Position numbers and translations under genes: made by a program. A stretch of DNA of 64,000 nt from Triplophysa rosa (lineage: Eukaryota > Chordata > Actinopteri > Cypriniformes > Nemacheilidae), in contig NC_079890.1 of the NCBI RefSeq assembly GCF_024868665.1, positions 195,032 to 259,031 of the forward strand, given 5' to 3'. Each line of letters opens with the position of its first letter. The first letter of the stretch is position 1. Positions 36,392 through 48,769 of this stretch are shown in pieces. Under the pieces are notes generated by a model. It was not told the DNA's origin, searched no databases, and saw only the letters and a program-made list of their open reading frames with translations.

Positions 36392-37299
36392 TGTAACCCA
36401 ATAGTGCTTATTGTTTCAAAGCTGTTTTAAAGGAAATGCAAGTTTGAACATTTCAAAAGCAGAATAACATGAATGTGGTCTTAATGAGTGCATCGTGTGT
36501 ATATTTCACATTCACACTGTTGAAGAGAACACACAGCTGGACGTTAAAAGCATTGAGAGTGTGTGAGGTGAGATGCAGGTTTGTTTATCAGATGTGTGTT
36601 GGGTGTCTCTGCTGAGCTGGCGGGTTCTGACAGGGAGCTGGAAAACACAGAGATGTTTAATCGTCCGTATGAGAAAGAAGGCAGAGGAATGTGAAGCTGG
36701 CAGCGCGACGGGAAAGCCACAGGCCTTTGGCCTTCTGTCAGACTCAATCAAATCTGTGTGCCATTATCTGTGCCCATGTGTGCCAAGAGAGAGAGAGAGA
36801 ATGGAAAGTCATGGTAAAGGTCGCGAGACACATTGTTTGTGGGAATTCAGAGCGCTGAGAACATATCTTGGCGTTGATGGGAAGAATGTGTGCACGTGAA
36901 CCACTAAAGACAGGACTGGAAACTGGAAAAAGCTTTCTTTGGCCAGCCGTCTTCTTTTCAACGGAGAAACAAACCTTCAGATGGGCTGAATGAAAGTTGA
37001 TTTAAACTAGGCATTTGTTTTCTGTATCTCACGTTACGTTTCGCTGTGGAAATGGTTCGGAAATTTTGAAAACGTGTAATCATGTGTCCGGAAAGAAACA
37101 GAAATGTCTTTTCGAGAGTCAGATTGACATTGTGAATATTAAACCTATATTTACTGGTGTGAAGTGAATCTAATCCCACATAACTAACCATGTAAAGGCA
37201 GACATTCAGAGAGAGACGTCTGGTTACTGTCATGGCAAAAGTGCTGCGAATCCCGCGGGGAAGAGAATACCAACAGAATGTCAATCAGTGCCTTCGGTG
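36392..37299. other. non-coding, nothing recognised
   Basis: Frames of 60-108 codons on both strands overlap and lack domains. Confidence 0.4.
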
Positions 37300-37900
37300 A
37301 AAGCCACGCTTCATTTTCCAATTAATTTCTGGAGGGTGATGTGACACAGCGGGAGCTCGCAGCGAGCGGACGGACCGGTCCAAATGTGCTGTACGCAGCG
37401 AGGCCGCGGTAACCCCAGGCCAAAGTCATTTACTCGTCCATTAGAGTGATCTTATTTATTTGGAAGCAAGCTCCCATTTTCCTCTTTGCTTTGCATTCAT
37501 AGATGAGTGCAATAGAGGAAGAGAGAGAGACGTAAAGGCAATCGCTCGCCAAACCGCTGGGTCCCATATTGTTAGAAATTACACTTTCAATTTGCCGCAC
37601 TGCTCCCGCCCAGCAGGCAACTCCATTTCTTTTTATGGCCGCTAGACGAGACAATTGAAAACACAATGGATTCTGCGGAACGCTGAGGGACATAGTGTCA
37701 TCAGCCCTGATGCACGGATATCTCTCCGTTTATGTTGAGATGGTGCAGAAAGGCCGAACCGCCACGAACGATCTCGGCTTTCATCCGCGAGCTCAACGCG
37801 ACGTCCGAATCACGGCAAGCTCGCATCCTCCTCAAATGCCTGTTCCACCTGAATTCAGCTCATCATCAACGCTTCATGGAGGAAAGATGACAATCCAATA
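37300..37900. promoter_or_regulatory. candidate conserved non-coding element cluster
   Basis: The longest repeat-free, compositionally even block in the window. Words include CATTTACTCGTCCATTAGAG, CATTCATAGATGAGTGCAAT, GTTAGAAATTACACTTTCAA and GCCGCTAGACGAGACAATTG. Both-strand frames are incidental. Good candidate enhancer region; untested. Confidence 0.35.
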
Positions 37901-38469
37901 AATTAAGACCATGAACTCCATTTGCTGTTCTTTAGAAACTGGTGACATGTGAGACATCTGCTGGCTTTGATTTCTGGCTGTTAATTCCAGAATCGTTAGC
38001 GAAGCATCGTGAAACAGTTAAACACTCCATTCACGATACGCAGATGAGCATGCACGTGAAAAATTCAAGAATAATCCGACTGATCGAACATGTCAGTCAA
38101 AAAAGCTTTTATCATATCGTCAATGAGATGACATGAAGTGCAGTCTATAGCCATGTTCACAAGCAGCACTGTGCAAATTTCATCGAAATGAAAGATTTTG
38201 TCTAGTTCTTGGTCGAAGAGGCCGATGCGATGTAAGAACACGTTTGGACATTATATGACTTTAAATTTAGGATGCATGTTACTATATTTCTATTTTGGGA
38301 ACGTAAAGAGTGTCTGGCAGGCTCAACGACATCAGAACAGAACTGAGGTCAATGCCTCTCAGAATGTCTTGGCAACTTTTGATGTCTTTGAAAAGGCATC
38401 GGGCAGGAGAGATACGGCTCGTATGTGGTGTCGTCACGTCCACCCTGGCAGCACATCAGTGACTGAACC

Positions 38470-38780
38470 CGTTGTTGTGTACGGCTCTATCTGCAGCGGT
38501 GCGACTCGCTTCACTGGTTTCATCTCCTCGTCCTCCGCCTCCTGCTCCTCTCCTGACTCTAATGAGCGATTGTTCGCAGTCTGATCAAATTAAAGTGCAC
38601 GCTCCAGCGCCTCGCACAACAGGTGTTGTGTGTTTTTGACACCCTCTCTGGAGCCGCAGGAGAGGGAGCGGCCGGGACGCCTCTCATGATGCTAATGCCT
38701 TGTGTAATTTGCAGGGAAACAGCGGACGACTTTCGCTTCCGTCAGGAGGCCAGCGGTGTGTTTTGATGTCAAGTCGCGGC
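38470..38780. promoter_or_regulatory. candidate conserved non-coding element
   Basis: ACTCTAATGAGCGATTGTTC, GATCAAATTAAAGTGCACGC and GATGCTAATGCCTTGTGTAA lie in a repeat-free island, with no coding signal. Confidence 0.3.
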
Positions 38781-39563
38781 GTGCTGAGACGTGAAGAGTC
38801 CAAGTGACGCGAGCTCTGTCATCCAGAACTGAACGCTTAATTCGGAGCTTCAAGCATGACACGCAGGAGAGTTTTCTGCTTTAGTCCGATTACTTTTGGA
38901 AGAACGACATGTACTGACTCGCTTTCATTTCATTACACATGAAGGTGAAGGCGTTCGGAGGGTTTATACAGACACAGTCATGTCTGCATGTGACCATTAT
39001 CCCAACATTATGTGTGTGTGTTTACCATTCTTCTGTTCGTTGCTTATTAGTGAATGAATTTTGTTGTTTTCATGAACTACAGTATTGGCTGACAATAAAC
39101 CACGGTTTCAATCCTAAAATCTTTCTAAGCTAAAATCTGTCAAATGTTTTGAGGACATGACTCAACGAAACAGAAATCGCTCCAGCGAGATGTGGTCGAA
39201 AATTTTCCTCTGAGGTTTTACTCCAGAAAACATCTTATATCACAGAAGCTGAGAAAGACTCATTCATTTCCAATAAACTCTTGTGTTGGGGTTTTTGGGT
39301 CAGTGTGAATTGACTGACACCTATTATTCCACCATAGATTTGTTTTTATCAGAAGTCTGACGAAAAAACGTTCTTATGCCACAGATTCAGTCTAAAGGAT
39401 GAGGACACTAGACAAGAAGTGCAGCGCCACGACACCAAACTCACAGTGAAAGTCTCATCTGGTGTGCCTTTGCACTTATAAGTAAAACAGACATGTATAT
39501 TGTTTTTGTTTAATGTATATTGTGTACGTCCTGTACTTTCACACATCACACAATGGTTTTAAA

Positions 39564-39765
39564 GAGCGCTTTGCCACCATCGCGCTAAATCGTTCTCATT
39601 GCTTAATCCTTCCACTCCGTGCCGATCCAGGCCAGCCAGTACGTAAAAGGTTTCATTTACCACCAAAAATTCAAAATCGTGTCGAACCAGGCTCACGTGG
39701 AAACATAACTGTAACCGTTTCAAGCCATGCTCAGAACGGCTCGGTGCGATGGTGGAAAAGCGCTC
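39564..39765. mobile_element. 202-bp MITE with GAGCGCTTTGCCACCATCGC arms
   Basis: The left arm GAGCGCTTTGCCACCATCGC is the inverse of the right arm GCGATGGTGGAAAAGCGCTC with one mismatch. AAA flanks both sides. The 102-codon frame across it is an artefact. Confidence 0.8.
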
Positions 39766-39839
39766 AAAGAAGCCAAATCCAGCAGGAACACCACAGACCT
39801 GGCAACCCAGCCAAGAGATGACTTCATTATGACATCAGT

Positions 39840-40570
39840 CTAAACGTTCAGTTTTGAATGTTTGGTTCATGTAGAATTGATGTGATGTGTGGTCGCATGT
39901 GTGATTTTTAGAGTTCGATCAAAAAATCACGGCTGACATCAGTTTTCACACCACCCACATACAACATAACACAAACACTGACAAGAAGAACACATCAAAC
40001 ACACGAGTCATGTGTGTGTCTGTGATGTCAAAGAGAATAAATGTTTTCAAGAAAGCAGAGTGATTGTTTCGTCTCTCGGGTCTGGTTGATTTTTACAGCG
40101 TCTTTCAGTGTTAATGATACACGGCCTTCATCAGACACAGACTGAAATCATTGCTTTCAGAAATAAAACTCACCTAGCTCGCTCGGCAGCTGTTATCAGT
40201 TTCAGCTATAATTTTGCGTAAGAGTTTGCTGTGAACTGTTTTATAGCTTCATTCTCTTTCTCTGCACCTGAGCGAGCCTCGTCTCTTTATTCTGCATTTC
40301 TCTTCATTTATTGGCGTATTGTTTGTGCAGTAATGGACGGTTGTTTTGATTGTGGTGCAGAAACGAAATCTAGATGCTAAAGTTCTTTCTGCAAAGCGTC
40401 GATGATGCTGTTACCACGGTTGCGACTGCATCGTATCCGGTCACGTGACACAGTAACATGCACATCGTTGTTGCTGTAAGGCAAATAAACCTGATAAATG
40501 ATCATCACGCGAGTCTGTCAGAGCAGGTTTCCAACATCAGCGCAAGAGTTTGATTCAAAGATCCACTTCA
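39840..40570. other. non-coding, nothing recognised
   Basis: No frames or repeats worth naming. Confidence 0.4.
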
Positions 40571-40585
40571 GCTGGAGTCGGGGGT

Positions 40586-40740
40586 TTCCTGTGGCTCAGT
40601 GGTTAGAGCGCGGCACTAGCAACGCCAGGGTCGTGGGTTGGATCCCAGGGGATTGCACATAGTCAGAAACAAATGTATAGTACAATGCAGTGTAAGTCGC
40701 TTTGGATAAAAGCATCTGCCAAATGCTTAAATGTTAAAGG
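40586..40740 (+). mobile_element. tRNA-derived V-SINE-like element
   Basis: Box A TGTGGCTCAGTGGTTAGAGC and box B GGGTTGGATCCC are spaced as in a tRNA. They are followed by a short linker and the tail GTAAGTCGCTTTGGATAAAAG CATCTGCCAAATG. The tail matches the LINE end at 29320, implying LINE-driven mobilisation. Confidence 0.85.
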
Positions 40741-40789
40741 TCCAGTCCTAAACAAAAGAGGCGATGGCCTCCCGCATGTGTGTCCCATT

Positions 40790-40950
40790 ACCCTTCATTC
40801 ACTGAGCGCTTCTCTCCCTCCTGCTGTTTTCTTCTTCCCGCCGCCGTAGCTGTATTGATCCATTAGTGTGAGGCCAGAAAAGGTTAATGATGTGAATATT
40901 GATCTAAATGGAGAGTTTTACTCTCCACAGGTGCTTGTTTGACCCCTGCA
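40790..40950. promoter_or_regulatory. candidate conserved non-coding element
   Basis: GCTGTATTGATCCATTAGTG and GGTTAATGATGTGAATATTG in a short repeat-free block. Texture only. Confidence 0.2.
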
Positions 40951-41423
40951 GATGCTGTTAATACACTGAGACTCACACACACCGGCCCGCACATTTACAC
41001 ACACTGACCACTGAAGACACTCTCTCTTCTCACAGTACAGGAGGTGTGAGAGAAATGCTGCTTTAAAAACTCCACTTTAGAAATGTGAGGCTCAAATGAA
41101 AACCGTTGGCCGTACGGGATGAAGTACAACGCCCAGAAGCCATTCAAGATAAATCTGCCTTTCTATATAACATTCAGACTGTGTTCCAAAAGCAAAAACA
41201 TGAACTCATCTTATGCACCCTGCCATGATCTCACCTGGTCAAATGTCTATTATCATTATCATTATATTCTTCTAGTGCAAATCTCACTGTATCTCCCCCA
41301 TATTGCCCTGATCAATGTTTATAAATGAAGAGTTGATTTGCAAAAAACTGCTTTTTTATTATGTTACTGTATATAATGTTGTTATTGTCTTTCATTGTAT
41401 TATTAGGTGAGTTATTTTTGAGT

Positions 41424-41485
41424 TTTACATTTACATTTTGTCCAAATGCAACTTACAGATGAGGGAAACAATGGAAGCAATTAGA
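41424..41485 (-). mobile_element. decayed V-SINE/LINE tail
   Basis: On the minus strand TGTAAGTTGCATTTGGACAAAATGTAAATGT is a diverged form of the CGCTTTGGATAAAAGCG tail. Upstream limits are unclear. Confidence 0.45.
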
Positions 41486-42244
41486 ACAACAAAAAGCACA
41501 AGTGCAATAAAACTGGTCTCACATTGCCTACCACAGTATACTGAGCTAAGGTTTTGTTAATGAAAGAGTAGAAAAGTACTAGAGTTATTATTACTTGATC
41601 AAAACAACTGAACTGCAGTTGGATCGATACTTGAAATGCACAAAATACTTTTTTGTGTGAATAAACTTCTCGAATCTTTTATGTTTCTATTTTATGTTTT
41701 CTTTCTTGTCTAATGTAAATGTCATTCTTTTAAGTACAGTTGTAAAAAGTATTTCACTACATGTCGTGCTGTGTATGATTGTGTATGATGACAAATAACA
41801 TTAGAATTTGAATTAAAAACAGTCCAGGAGGAAAGTGTGCCGTGGCACATAATACCACGTGAATGAGATGAATTATATAATCGGTTGATAAATCAATCTC
41901 CCTTAGAAATAATGTACATTTAAACATCTTCAAAACTGATGACCATAAAATTTCATGTTTTCTCAGTTCTGTCATGACATCATCATTGTAGGTTTCACCA
42001 ATGAATTTTTGTTTGCTTGTGCTAAAAACAGTAAAAGCATCAGTCAAGAGCAAAACTTTATATGATTCAGGAAATATGATTCATTCAACACCATTCATTC
42101 CTGAATAAAACAACACTAGTAAAACATGAACAGTCAGATATGCATAAAATGTCTTGATGAGTCAGTAAAGTTTGTTGTTTGTCCATTAAAGCAACATTAT
42201 TGTGTGTTCTAGCAGCAGAATTAAAGATAGAATAGTGAGAGAGA
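41486..42244. other. non-coding, nothing recognised
   Basis: AT-rich with one 98-codon minus-strand frame lacking any domain. Confidence 0.4.
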
Positions 42245-42263
42245 GTTTGTGTGTGTGTGTGTG

Positions 42264-43900
42264 TTCATGTTTTTATATGTTAGTGGGGACCTAAACCTGA
42301 ATACACACCAACTCATGGGGACTCGTGTCAATGTGGGGACCAAAATTGAGGTCCTTGTGGGCAAAAAAGCTTATAAATTGTACAGAACAATATTTTTAAA
42401 AATCTAAAAATGCAAAAAGTTTTCTATGATCTTTAGGTTTAGGGCTTGGGTTAGGGGTAGGGGATAAAATATACCGTTTGCAGTGATGGAAAGTAACGAA
42501 TTACAAACACTCAAATTACTGTAATTGAGTAGTTTTTTTCAGGAATTGTACTTTTTAAGTAGTTTAAAAACTGTACTTTTACTTTTACTTGAGTACATTT
42601 TTAGTGCTGTATGGGTACTTTTACTGCGCTATTTTTCCTCACATTGTTGTCGCTACTTCATATGTTTAATCTTCATGTGATTGGCTAAGGAGAATAATCA
42701 GTCCCGTCACGTGACCCCGTCCACTCAAATCGCGCATAGAAAACTTACGTCACACAGATTTCAAGACATCTGCTGCCAATTTAGTTTAATCATGGAGGAG
42801 GAGCGTGTGCGGCAGGCAGGGCGCGTATCAAACGGCGGTTTTGCGCACTTGAAAGTCACTGCGGGAAAGAGACACAATACGAAGGCTCTTCCGAGATATG
42901 GAGAAATATTGAGTTCCTGTATCACTCCGTTCACCAAGTGTCATCCAAACGGCTATATCATGAGGTAAAATTGACCATCTCTCTCCAAAGTCTCTACACT
43001 AAGTGCTCTGCCCTTATAAGTGAGTAGGGAACATATGCGATTGGAACGCATGCGAAGCAGTTTCGCAAACTGTGCATTACCAGTTATAATGTTGTAAATA
43101 ACGTTCAGTTTTAAATAAGACGTCATTAATACATCGAAAGAAGCCGCAGGGATTACTTTTATGTTGCCTCTATCTGTATTTTGAACTTTTAAAGACATGA
43201 ACCATGAAAAACCATGGACCACAACTCCAGGTAAAAATCTTTATTGTTCTACCTAAGAAATAATGTCACATACATCTTGGATGGCTTGAGATTGAGTAAT
43301 TGATCAGACAGCTCCTCTACAGATATGACAGTTAATGCTAATCCAATGCAATTTAGGTTACAAATGTTTAGCATTTTTTTGCATGCAGTATTTGGGGCTC
43401 TTATTGATTAATTTCTGCATTGTGGGGCCTAGTACACATGATTGAACAGTGTTGGAAGTGCATGAATGGTTTTACCTGGAAAACTGAGCTCATGATAGAC
43501 AGACAAAACAACACAACACATTGAATGGTTATTTTGTCTGAGTTGTATCCAGTTATATGCTTTATCAGTAAGGTAAAGATGTGTTTTGTTATAAGTAGCT
43601 ATTTTCTATATAAATCTCCAAATTTGATTATTAATAATTATTCTTAATTCATTAAATAACACTGCCTAAAAAGTAACGATTAACTAGTACTCGGAGTAGT
43701 TTTTGAGAAAAGTAATTTTTACTTTTACTCAATTACTTTTTTAATACCAGTACTTTTACTTGTAATAGAGTACAATTTCAGCTATGTAACAGTACTTAAG
43801 TACAAATTACCAGTACTCTTTCCACCTCTGACAGTTTGTACAGTATACAACTCATTACGCCTATGGACTGTCCCCACAGAGATAATAAACCAGACATGTG
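42264..43900 (+). mobile_element. GTGGGGAC repeat, copy A, split by a hAT insertion
   Basis: The two halves (42264-42480 and 43831-43900) line up with the uninterrupted reverse copy at 46574-46798. Shared words are AACTCATGGGGACTCGTGT, GATCTTTAGGTTTAGGG and ATGGACTGTCCCCAC. Flanked by TG runs. Confidence 0.85.
42481..43830. mobile_element. 1.35-kb hAT-like element with 8-bp TSD
   Basis: Ends CAGTGATGGAAAGTAACG and, inverted, CAGAGGTGGAAAGAGTACTG. It is flanked by ACCGTTTG (42473-42480) and ACAGTTTG (43831-43838), an 8-bp duplication with one mismatch. The empty site, CAAACTGT on the other strand, exists at 46644-46651. A 95-codon frame at 42681-42968 may be a transposase remnant, but no hAT motif is visible. 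Confidence 0.88.
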
Positions 43901-46250
43901 TGTGTGTGTGTCCTGGCATCCGTTTGTCCTGCCGTTTACCAGCTCTGTCATCACAAACACACACACACACACAGTTTGCATTTCTTTACGTGCACTGCCT
44001 GTGTGTGGGGGAGAGAGAATTAAACCCTCCGGCTACATGAGAGAGAGAGAGATTCACCGGGGACAATGTCTTTGTGGTTTTTCTCCTGCGGTTCTCTTCA
44101 GAAGCTCACAGTTGCTGTGATGATTGCCTTGCAGTAACACAATCAGACCTGGATTTAACCCGGCATCAGAGTGACATTTAACAGACTGCGTGTGTTGTGT
44201 TGTTGTGTATTCTCCTGCAGAGATAACTGCGTGTAATCTTTAGAAAAAGATCTACCTAATTCCTGCAGCATCACTGCATGTTTGTTTGTATGTGCTATTG
44301 CCAGAATGTTTATTGGTCTTCATCCTTGTGTTGTCATGGCGATATGCTGCTCAATGACACCTGAGAGAGGGATGAAGAGGCGATACAAACTCACCGCAGG
44401 TCACATGAACTCGCTCAGCTGTATCGTCCTGCTAGAACAAAACCTGAACATCAACAAACGCACGACACGATCATCACGATCACAGTCATCGACAAAACAA
44501 TTAGTGCAGCAATGTGATGCATCACATGGTTCTGTCAGAGAGCGCTCATAACTCGTGACATCAGGGTCAAAAACATCTCAGTGGATGCACGCAGATCAGA
44601 TGCTCGATTCCAGCACAATCTGTGTCTGTCTGAATGAAGCGCACAGAAGTGTGCAGAAATGAGCTGAGCATTAACAATGACAGACTGAGACGTCTGGCTG
44701 ATCAATGACAACATCAGAGGAATATTAAAGGTGCCAGTGTCCCTAAAAAACAACAACAGAAACTAATGAAAAGCAAATGACAACAGATAAGTGAATTATT
44801 CAAAACGAACGCACACTCTTACACATAAAAGTGCTGCTTCCCCAAACAGTCAACTGTCTCTTTCTTACTTTTTATATTTTGAAGAACCTTTCTCTACTAC
44901 AAACAACACTTTGTGCAACAGTAAGTATGTGGAATTATGCCTGTACACCCATTTTCAATATTTTACAATTATTACTCTATTAAACGGATAAAACACACAC
45001 ACACAAATGCCACAATGTGAAGCAGGAAACACATGTGTTGTGTAATAACGCTAAACAGAGCAATGACTTCCAATATGTGTATCACTTCACATGCTCTTCT
45101 CACATTATAAAATAATTTAGACACAATTCAATATCACGTCTGTTCATTGATACATGATCTCTTACAGAATTCACAAATAAATCATGTCTTGTTTTTGATG
45201 TGTTGGTGGGGTAGAGTTGAATTTAGTCACGCATTAGTCCGAGCATTCCAAGTTCCAGGGAGTTTGCTGTGGCAATAAAATGCTTTTTTTTCATCTGTGA
45301 CGAATACAGAAATAAACAGACAGACAGCAGCACAGATCTCGGATCAGTTGGCTCTGACACTCCAGTGTTAAACATTCAGGCTGGTCTTGTGTTTTGCTCG
45401 GAGGTGCCGTTGGGAAACATTAGTTTAGTGATGCGTCTGGATCAGTCCCTGAGGGCTGGACTCAGTGTGGTTGTGTGGATTTACACACTGCCATTGAAAC
45501 TGAACGCTTTTTAAAACAAACGGCCTTTACCACACATCCCAGATTCAACCATTCACGATTTAAGAGGTGCTTAGCCATCTGTAGACACATTAGCTGCACA
45601 TACAGAATGTTTCTATGGGCGCCAGTTTGTGTGTATCTATACACGGTGTGTGTGTGAGGACGTCCCAACACTCCCTGCCGTTTTAACAGCTTAATAAACA
45701 TACTAAATGATGCCTTAATGAAAATGCAGGGTTGAGTTTATCATTATATATCGCATTAAAACACTAGATGTCAATAAAAAGAACTCCCATAAACACAAAT
45801 ACCAACATGTCTGTATTTACAGTAAGTATGTTTACTGTATGAGAGATGCAGATATTTTTATAAAACTGTAAAAAAAGCCAGACGTACACTGTAAAAGTAT
45901 TTAATGTTTGTGAGTGAAGGTCAAAAGTGATGTAGCCTAAAGTAAGTTATCTTCACATCCATTATTTATTTACTTATTTATTTATTGTTTTGGCAGACAG
46001 ATTCGCTCAGATTATGTGCTCTGCACGCTGATTTGTGTTAATAAAGGTGTGTAAATAATGACAGCATGAGTGAACTATTTCTCTAAATGAATGCTTAAAG
46101 CTCGTAAATGAATTATTATATATTTCAATGAACCGTAACAGCGCTTAAACGTTTATGAAACGCAATATCGTGTCATAAGGCTGTGGGACTTTTATTATGA
46201 ACTGGGCCGGAAACGGGTGTCTCCGCAGCGGAAGCAGGAAGTGTGTGATC
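43901..46250. other. 2.35-kb non-coding stretch
   Basis: TG and AC runs at 43896-43910 and 43956-43973. Frames such as 44282-44551 lack domains. ATTTATTTACTTATTTATTT lies at 45964. Confidence 0.4.
46195..46250 (+). promoter_or_regulatory. proximal promoter/5' UTR of the small membrane protein gene
   Basis: GGCCGGAAACGGG, GCGGAAGC and AGGAAGTG are three GGAA (ETS-like) sites within 50 bp of the ATG at 46251, with no TATA. That is the usual look of a TATA-less housekeeping promoter. The transcription start was not determined. Confidence 0.35.
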
Positions 46251-48273
46251 ATGGAGAACTTACGCGCCTCAGTGCCTGTGTCTCTTCCCAAACACTCATA
46301 CTGGTTTGATTTCTGGATGTTTCTGCTGTTTGACGTCGTTCTCTTTTCGATCATTTACTTCGTCATCCCGTGAGCGGTGAGTCACATTTACAGTAGCAAA
46401 CAATTCATCTGTACGACAGAGAATCGCGCCAGATCACGTGATGGCCACGTCATTCAAACAACACCTCTGTGTGCTGTACATAGTAAAGTTCATTTGTGTA
46501 TGTGTAATAAACAGCATTTGAGATGACACACGTGTGCTGTATGTGACGTATACAACTACTGTAAGATTATTCACGCACACACACACATCTGGTTTATTAT
46601 CTCCGTGGGGACAGTCCATAGGCGTAATGAGTTGTATACTGTACAAACTGTATATTTTATCCCCTAACCCAACCCCTAAACCTAAAGATCATAGAACACT
46701 TTTTGCATTTTTAGATTTTTCAAAAATATTGTTCTGTACAACCACAGTGACACGAGTCCCCATGAGTTGGTGGGGATATACAAACATGAACACACACGCA
46801 CCGTGACTCTTAATAAACAACCCTCTGCTCTTTATGAAGCTCTTTAGATGATAGTTTTCCCTACTTTCTACTGTACAAAATCAAGTAAGCTAGTTTAACC
46901 ATAGTCATGTTTGTAGTAAAACCATAGTAACTTTAAATCATAAAATGACCATTGTCTCACTACAGGAACTATAGTTGTGCCATAATATTTCATCCAAATG
47001 GTGATCAATCCACCAAAAACATGCTTACTGCACTGTTACTATAATAAAGCCATGCTTCATCTTCAATAGATTATAATTCAACAATTTTATTACTAAAGAT
47101 AATGAATGATTTACAATTAATAGTTAGATCATTTTTCATTCATGTCATTCCAGATGTTTCTTTTCTCTTCAGCTGTACACAAAGGAAGATTTTGGTTGTC
47201 TCTGCATTGAGAAGAACTCAACCTAAAATGTTTGCATACAACCATTATTAATAGTGCACTGCAAAAAAATGACTTTCTTACTAAGTCTTTTTTTCTTATT
47301 TTCCGGTAAAAAATGTCTAAACATTCTTGAATCAAGAAGCATTTTCTTGATGAGCAAACTGACCTAAGAAAATAAGTCTTGTTTTTAGTAAAAAAAATAT
47401 GAAATTTCAGTGAATTTGTGCTTAAAACAAGCAAAAAATCTGCCAATGGGGTAAGAAAAATTATATTGAATTGAGTGACTAAGAAAAAGGTCAACCTTAA
47501 TTCAAGATTCTTTTTCTTACCCCATTGGCAGATTTTTTTGCTTGTTTTAAGCACAAATTCACTGAAATTTCATATTTTTTTACTAAAAACAAGACTTATT
47601 TTCTTAGGTCATTTTGCTCATCAAGAAAATGCATCACGATTCAAGAATTTGTAGACATTTTTACTGGAAAACAAGAAAAAAAGACTTAGTAAGAAAGTCA
47701 TTTTTTGCAGTGTGATAATTACTAAATCATTTCGACACACGTGTCTGAGTTAAAAGAATTCAAAGATTTGAAGAACTAGTTCATCTTTTCAGTGTACAGC
47801 TATATTTGATCAGCTTTATGTGAGTTTGAATTGTAAACACTATTTTCTTGTGTGTTTTACAGACAGCTTCAGGAATCCAGTTCACCAAAGAGAGAACGAG
47901 TCAGATCCTCAGCTGAGACGGTCAGTAGTGTTTTCAAACATTACACTTCATCTTTTCATACAAACACACGGTACTCTCTGCACTGCTGATTGAAAGGCTG
48001 TAAAAAAAGCTTATCAGACTGTTTGTTTTCCTCCAAGAGGATAATATTAATACGAATGCCTTTGTTTAGAGGGGGACACTGTCTCATAAACACAATCTTG
48101 TGACAAGCACTGATCACCGACGAAATGAATGAGAATAAAACAGAATTATTTAAACAACGTTTATAGTCAAATATAATCAGAACAAAGTAACACAAGCTTT
48201 ATTTGTTTGTTTTTGTCAGGACGGGAATGGCAGCGTCCGCATGTTCTGCTTCTTCATCACATTTCTTGCTTGA
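46251..48273 (+). CDS. predicted 76-residue single-pass membrane protein, three exons
   Basis: Not recognised as a named family. Exon 1 (46251-46369) starts in GTGATCATGG and encodes MENLRASVPVSLPKHSYW, then a hydrophobic helix (about residues 18-40, FDFWMFLLFDVVLF...) that keeps one Asp inside the membrane. Exon 2 (47863-47920) follows acceptor TTTTACAG and adds a polar, basic tail (SSSPKRERVRSSAET), ending before GTCAGT. Exon 3 (48220-48273) follows TTTTTGTCAG and gives a short ending (DGNGSVRMFCFF...) and TGA. The phases join exactly: 119, 58 and 54 nt. Exon 1 has two possible donors, GTGAGC at 46370 (used here) and GTGAGT at 46377. The second would end the protein at a 40-residue TGA (46371-46373) and place both later exons in the 3' UTR, which could invite decay of the mRNA. 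AATTAAATG near 48450 may be the poly(A) signal. Intron 1 holds two MITEs. Confidence 0.5.
46574..46798 (-). mobile_element. GTGGGGAC repeat, copy B, uninterrupted
   Basis: Reverse complement of copy A at 42264-43900, without the hAT insertion. It lies in intron 1 of the membrane-protein gene and carries the empty insertion site. Confidence 0.85.
47257..47712. mobile_element. 456-bp near-perfect palindromic MITE
   Basis: CACTGCAAAAAAATGACTTTC at the left is mirrored by GAAAGTCATTTTTTGCAGTG at the right, and almost the whole element folds on itself (CCAATGGGGTAAGAAAAA versus TTTTTCTTACCCCATTGG in the middle). The 141-codon minus frame is a shadow of the palindrome. It lies in intron 1. Confidence 0.93.
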
Positions 48274-48449
48274 CTCACATCACTTTACTGCTGACTGAAA
48301 TGAAATGTGCTCTCAAACCTAAAACAGGCATTTTCCCAGAATTCCACTGGACTACACATTCCTGCCCTGAGATGAGACGAACGTTCATGTGTCGGAGGGT
48401 TTTATGCACATTGAAATCTAAAAATGATCAATGATCAGTGTGTTTGAGG

Positions 48450-48765
48450 AATTAAATGGATGTGACATGTGTTGCCGTGTGTTTTGTTAATTTTCCTCTA
48501 GACACAGATCATTGAAAAACACATTGTGGGTTTTATCACAACTTCTGCAAAATATATTTTCATTTTGAATGTCAGAACTGAAGTGTTATTATCTGGATAG
48601 AGGGCTTAATTCTTGTTCTTATAACGTTTGTGTTTTACATGAAGGAATGGTTGCGTTTTGTCCGAGCAGCATGTAGGAGTTAAATTCAATCTTCACAGCT
48701 GTACTGAAAAATGTCCAGCGGTCATCTGCAGAGATCTATGAGGCCAAAAGATATTTGTCCAGTTT
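48450..48765. other. 3' flank of the small gene, non-coding
   Basis: Possible poly(A) signal ATTAAA near 48451. Nothing else seen. Confidence 0.4.
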
Positions 48766-48769
48766 TTTT

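Noticed and set aside
39513..39821. 102-codon ORF
   Set aside because: It spans a MITE with inverted GAGCGCTTTGCCACC ends.
47129..47554. 141-codon minus-strand ORF
   Set aside because: It is one arm of the 456-bp palindromic MITE.
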